Shown in pieces: positions 14,352 to 16,385 of a DNA stretch of 16,385 nucleotides. A program made the translations under genes and the position numbers. The notes under the pieces were generated by a model. The model searched no databases. It was given only the letters and a program-made list of their open reading frames with translations, and had not been told where the DNA came from. Origin of the DNA: Caulobacter sp. (GTDB taxonomy: Bacteria; Pseudomonadota; Alphaproteobacteria; Caulobacterales; Caulobacteraceae); NCBI GenBank assembly GCA_014378155.1, contig JACMOF010000532.1:1-16385 (forward strand), given 5' to 3'. Positions within the stretch are counted from its first letter, which is position 1; every line of letters begins with the position of its first letter.

Positions 14352-16385
14352 ATGGCCGACGACGCCACGCCCGCTCGCGACTACCGCGAAACCGTCTTCC
14401 TCCCCGACACCCCGTTCCCGATGCGTGGCGGCCTGCCCAAGAAGGAGCCCGAGATCCTGGAGGGCTGGGCGGCGCTGTCCGACAAGGGCCTGTACGGCGC
14501 GGTGCGTGCAGCGCGCCAGGCGGCCGGCGCCCCGCTGTTCGTGCTGCACGACGGCCCGCCCTACGCCAATGGCGCGATCCACATCGGTCATGCCCTGAAC
14601 AAGACGCTGAAGGACTTCGTGGTCCGCTCGCGCTTCGCCCTGGGCTACGACGTCGACTACGTGCCCGGCTGGGACTGCCACGGCCTGCCGATCGAGTGGA
14701 AGATCGAGGAAGAATTCCGCGCCAAGGGCCGCCGCAAGGACGAGGTGCCGGCCGCCGAGTTCCGCAAGCGCTGCCGCGAATACGCCGCCGGCTGGATCGA
14801 GGCCCAGAAGGTCGAGTTCCAGCGCCTGGGCGTGCTGGGCGATTGGTGGAACCGCTACGCCACCATGGACTACAGCAGCGAAGCCACCATCGTCGCCGAG
14901 TTCCATAAGTTCGCCACCAGCGGCCAGCTCTATCGCGGCTCCAAGCCGGTGATGTGGAGCCCCGTCGAGCGCACGGCCCTGGCCGACGCCGAGATCGAGT
15001 ATCACAACCACGTCTCGCCGACGGTGTGGGTGAAGTTCCCGGTCAGGGCCTATGACGAGGAGCACTTCTCGCTGTCCGGCAACAAGGACGGTGACAACGT
15101 CTTCCGCCTGCAGCCGAACGACGCCAGCGTCGTGATCTGGACCACCACCCCGTGGACCATCCCGGCCAACCGGGCGATCAGCTTCAACCCCAAGGTCGAG
15201 TACGGCCTCTACGAGGTCGAGGCCCTCGAGGAGAACCTGGAGTTCGCCCCGTGGTCCAAGGTCGGCGACCGGCTGATCGTCGCCGACAAGCTGGCCGAGG
15301 AGGTCCGCAAGGCCGCCAAGGTCGCGTCCTGGCGCCGGGCCGAGCCGGTCGATCCGACGGGCCTGATCTGCGCCCACCCCTTGGCGACCTTCGACCCTAA
15401 TCCCGATGGGGGCTACGGCTTCGACGTGCCACTGCTGGCCGGTGATCATGTGACCGACGACGCCGGCACGGGCTTTGTCCACACCGCCCCAGGCCACGGC
15501 GCCGACGACTATCTGGTCTGGCTGAAGAGCGGCTACGCCCTGGACTCCATCCCCGACACCGTCGACCCCGACGGAGCCTATTTCCCGCACGTGCCGTTGT
15601 TCGCGGGCCTCAAAGTCATCGAGACCGAGGGCAAGAAGACCGGCAAGTTCGGGGCCGCCAATGGCGCGGTGATGGACAGGCTGATCGAGGCCGGAAACCT
15701 GCTGGCGCGCGGCCGGGTCGAGCACAGCTATCCACACAGCTGGCGCTCCAAAGCCCCGGTGATCTTCCGCAACACCCCGCAGTGGTTCATCCGCATGGAT
15801 CAGGCCGTGCCGACCCTGGGCGGCCAGACCCTGCGCGAGGTGGCCGTCAAGGCCATCGCCGACACCGCCTTCCACCCCGAGGCCGGGCGCAACCGCATCG
15901 GTTCGATGGTCGAGAGCCGTCCCGACTGGCTGATCAGCCGACAGCGCGCCTGGGGCACGCCGCTGGCCATGTTCGTCGACAAGGAAACCGGCCGGCCGCT
16001 GATCGACCCGGCCGTCAACCAGCGCATCCTGGCGATCATCCGCGAGGGCGGCAGCGACGCCTGGTTCGAGCGTCCCGACGAAGATTTCCTGGGTCCGCTC
16101 GATCCCGCCCAGTACGAAAAGGTCGTCGACATCCTCGACGTCTGGTTCGACAGCGGCAGCACTCACGCCTTCACCCTGGAAGGCCGCAACGACAGCGCGT
16201 CGCCGGCCGACCTCTATCTGGAAGGCTCTGACCAGCATCGCGGCTGGTTCCAGTCCAGCTTGCTCGAAAGCTGCGGCACGCGCGGCCGCGCGCCCTACAA
16301 AGCGGTTCTCACCCATGGGTTCACCCAGGACGAGAACGGCGAGAAGATGAGCAAGTCCAAGGGCAACACCGTCGAGCCCCAGACC
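14352..16385 (+). CDS. ileS: Isoleucyl-tRNA synthetase, N-terminal part (runs off window)
   Basis: The first 678 codons of a protein that is usually about 940-970 residues, open to the window edge. It attaches isoleucine to tRNA(Ile) in the cytoplasm and edits misactivated valine. The class I signature is [16 protein letters not shown], with HIGH at 77-80; KMSKS is at 665-669 ([10 protein letters not shown]). Between them lies the editing insertion with [14 protein letters not shown] and [19 protein letters not shown], and then [12 protein letters not shown] and [14 protein letters not shown] of the catalytic core. The start [20 protein letters not shown] is typical of alphaproteobacterial IleRS, although the ribosome site before it is weak. 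The frame is intact through the visible part. Confidence 0.97.
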   Translation, partial: MADDATPARDYRETVFLPDTPFPMRGGLPKKEPEILEGWAALSDKGLYGAVRAARQAAGAPLFVLHDGPPYANGAIHIGHALNKTLKDFVVRSRFALGYDVDYVPGWDCHGLPIEWKIEEEFRAKGRRKDEVPAAEFRKRCREYAAGWIEAQKVEFQRLGVLGDWWNRYATMDYSSEATIVAEFHKFATSGQLYRGSKPVMWSPVERTALADAEIEYHNHVSPTVWVKFPVRAYDEEHFSLSGNKDGDNVFRLQPNDASVVIWTTTPWTIPANRAISFNPKVEYGLYEVEALEENLEFAPWSKVGDRLIVADKLAEEVRKAAKVASWRRAEPVDPTGLICAHPLATFDPNPDGGYGFDVPLLAGDHVTDDAGTGFVHTAPGHGADDYLVWLKSGYALDSIPDTVDPDGAYFPHVPLFAGLKVIETEGKKTGKFGAANGAVMDRLIEAGNLLARGRVEHSYPHSWRSKAPVIFRNTPQWFIRMDQAVPTLGGQTLREVAVKAIADTAFHPEAGRNRIGSMVESRPDWLISRQRAWGTPLAMFVDKETGRPLIDPAVNQRILAIIREGGSDAWFERPDEDFLGPLDPAQYEKVVDILDVWFDSGSTHAFTLEGRNDSASPADLYLEGSDQHRGWFQSSLLESCGTRGRAPYKAVLTHGFTQDENGEKMSKSKGNTVEPQT

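Noticed and set aside
13932..16316. A very long minus-strand open frame (794 codons) opposite ileS
   Set aside because: It lies antisense to an unmistakable isoleucyl-tRNA synthetase and has the repetitive, low-complexity composition (V, G, A, D, Q, L, R) typical of shadow frames in GC-rich DNA.

Overview
The window is GC-rich and densely coded. It looks like the chromosome of an alphaproteobacterium in or near Caulobacteraceae (Caulobacter or Phenylobacterium type). The evidence is a TipF-like degenerate EAL protein, a small exported protein resembling the Caulobacter CC_3452 group, three GANTC (CcrM-type) sites packed just before tipF, and palindromic repeats of kinds common in these genomes. 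No phage, plasmid, CRISPR, tRNA or rRNA signal was seen. Most of the window is ordinary chromosomal backbone. The unusual content lies in domain architectures, altered metal or active sites, and non-coding structure.

Layout. (1) 1-1406, minus strand: carboxynorspermidine dehydrogenase followed by the start of the carboxynorspermidine decarboxylase gene, overlapping by one base (alternative spermidine pathway). (2) 1731-2990, plus: tipF-like flagellar/polarity c-di-GMP receptor. It converges with (3) 3000-4592, minus: an exported protein made of five TonB-C-like repeats. (4) 4673-5140, plus: GNAT acetyltransferase, followed by a long REP-type inverted repeat. (5) 5293-5622, minus: small exported protein. 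(6) 5700-7038: a divergent beta-class GST / TetR regulator pair with a large inverted repeat between them. (7) 7090-8510, plus: alkylation-repair pair, an Ada-like protein without its AraC domain, overlapping by 4 bp a 2OG-Fe(II) oxygenase of the Oxygenase-NA type. (8) 8568-9608, minus: zinc alcohol dehydrogenase with a damaged structural-zinc site. (9) 9860-12151, plus: HAD hydrolase, MaoC-type hydratase and RibF (FMN/FAD synthesis). (10) 12252-14047, plus: small acidic protein, a trypsin/HtrA-like protease with no export signal, and a small membrane protein. (11) 14352-16385, plus: ileS, which runs off the window.

How the genes relate. The polyamine pair carries out two consecutive steps. 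The Ada-like/oxygenase pair suggests direct reversal of alkylation damage by two chemistries. The GST/TetR pair is a typical self-contained detoxification switch. The HAD-MaoC-RibF-ileS run is housekeeping. Non-coding elements include a perfect palindrome present twice (5662-5695 and 8518-8545), two REP-like structures (5154-5281 and 14061-14168), a TAGAGC...GCTCTA dispersed repeat (12450-12552) that supplies the stop codon of the gene before it, and a possible ribosome-site-masking hairpin before the ada-like gene. No single wholly new system is evident. The best leads are the HTH-less Ada plus oxygenase operon, the five-repeat TonB-C protein, the altered alcohol dehydrogenase zinc site and the twice-used palindrome.
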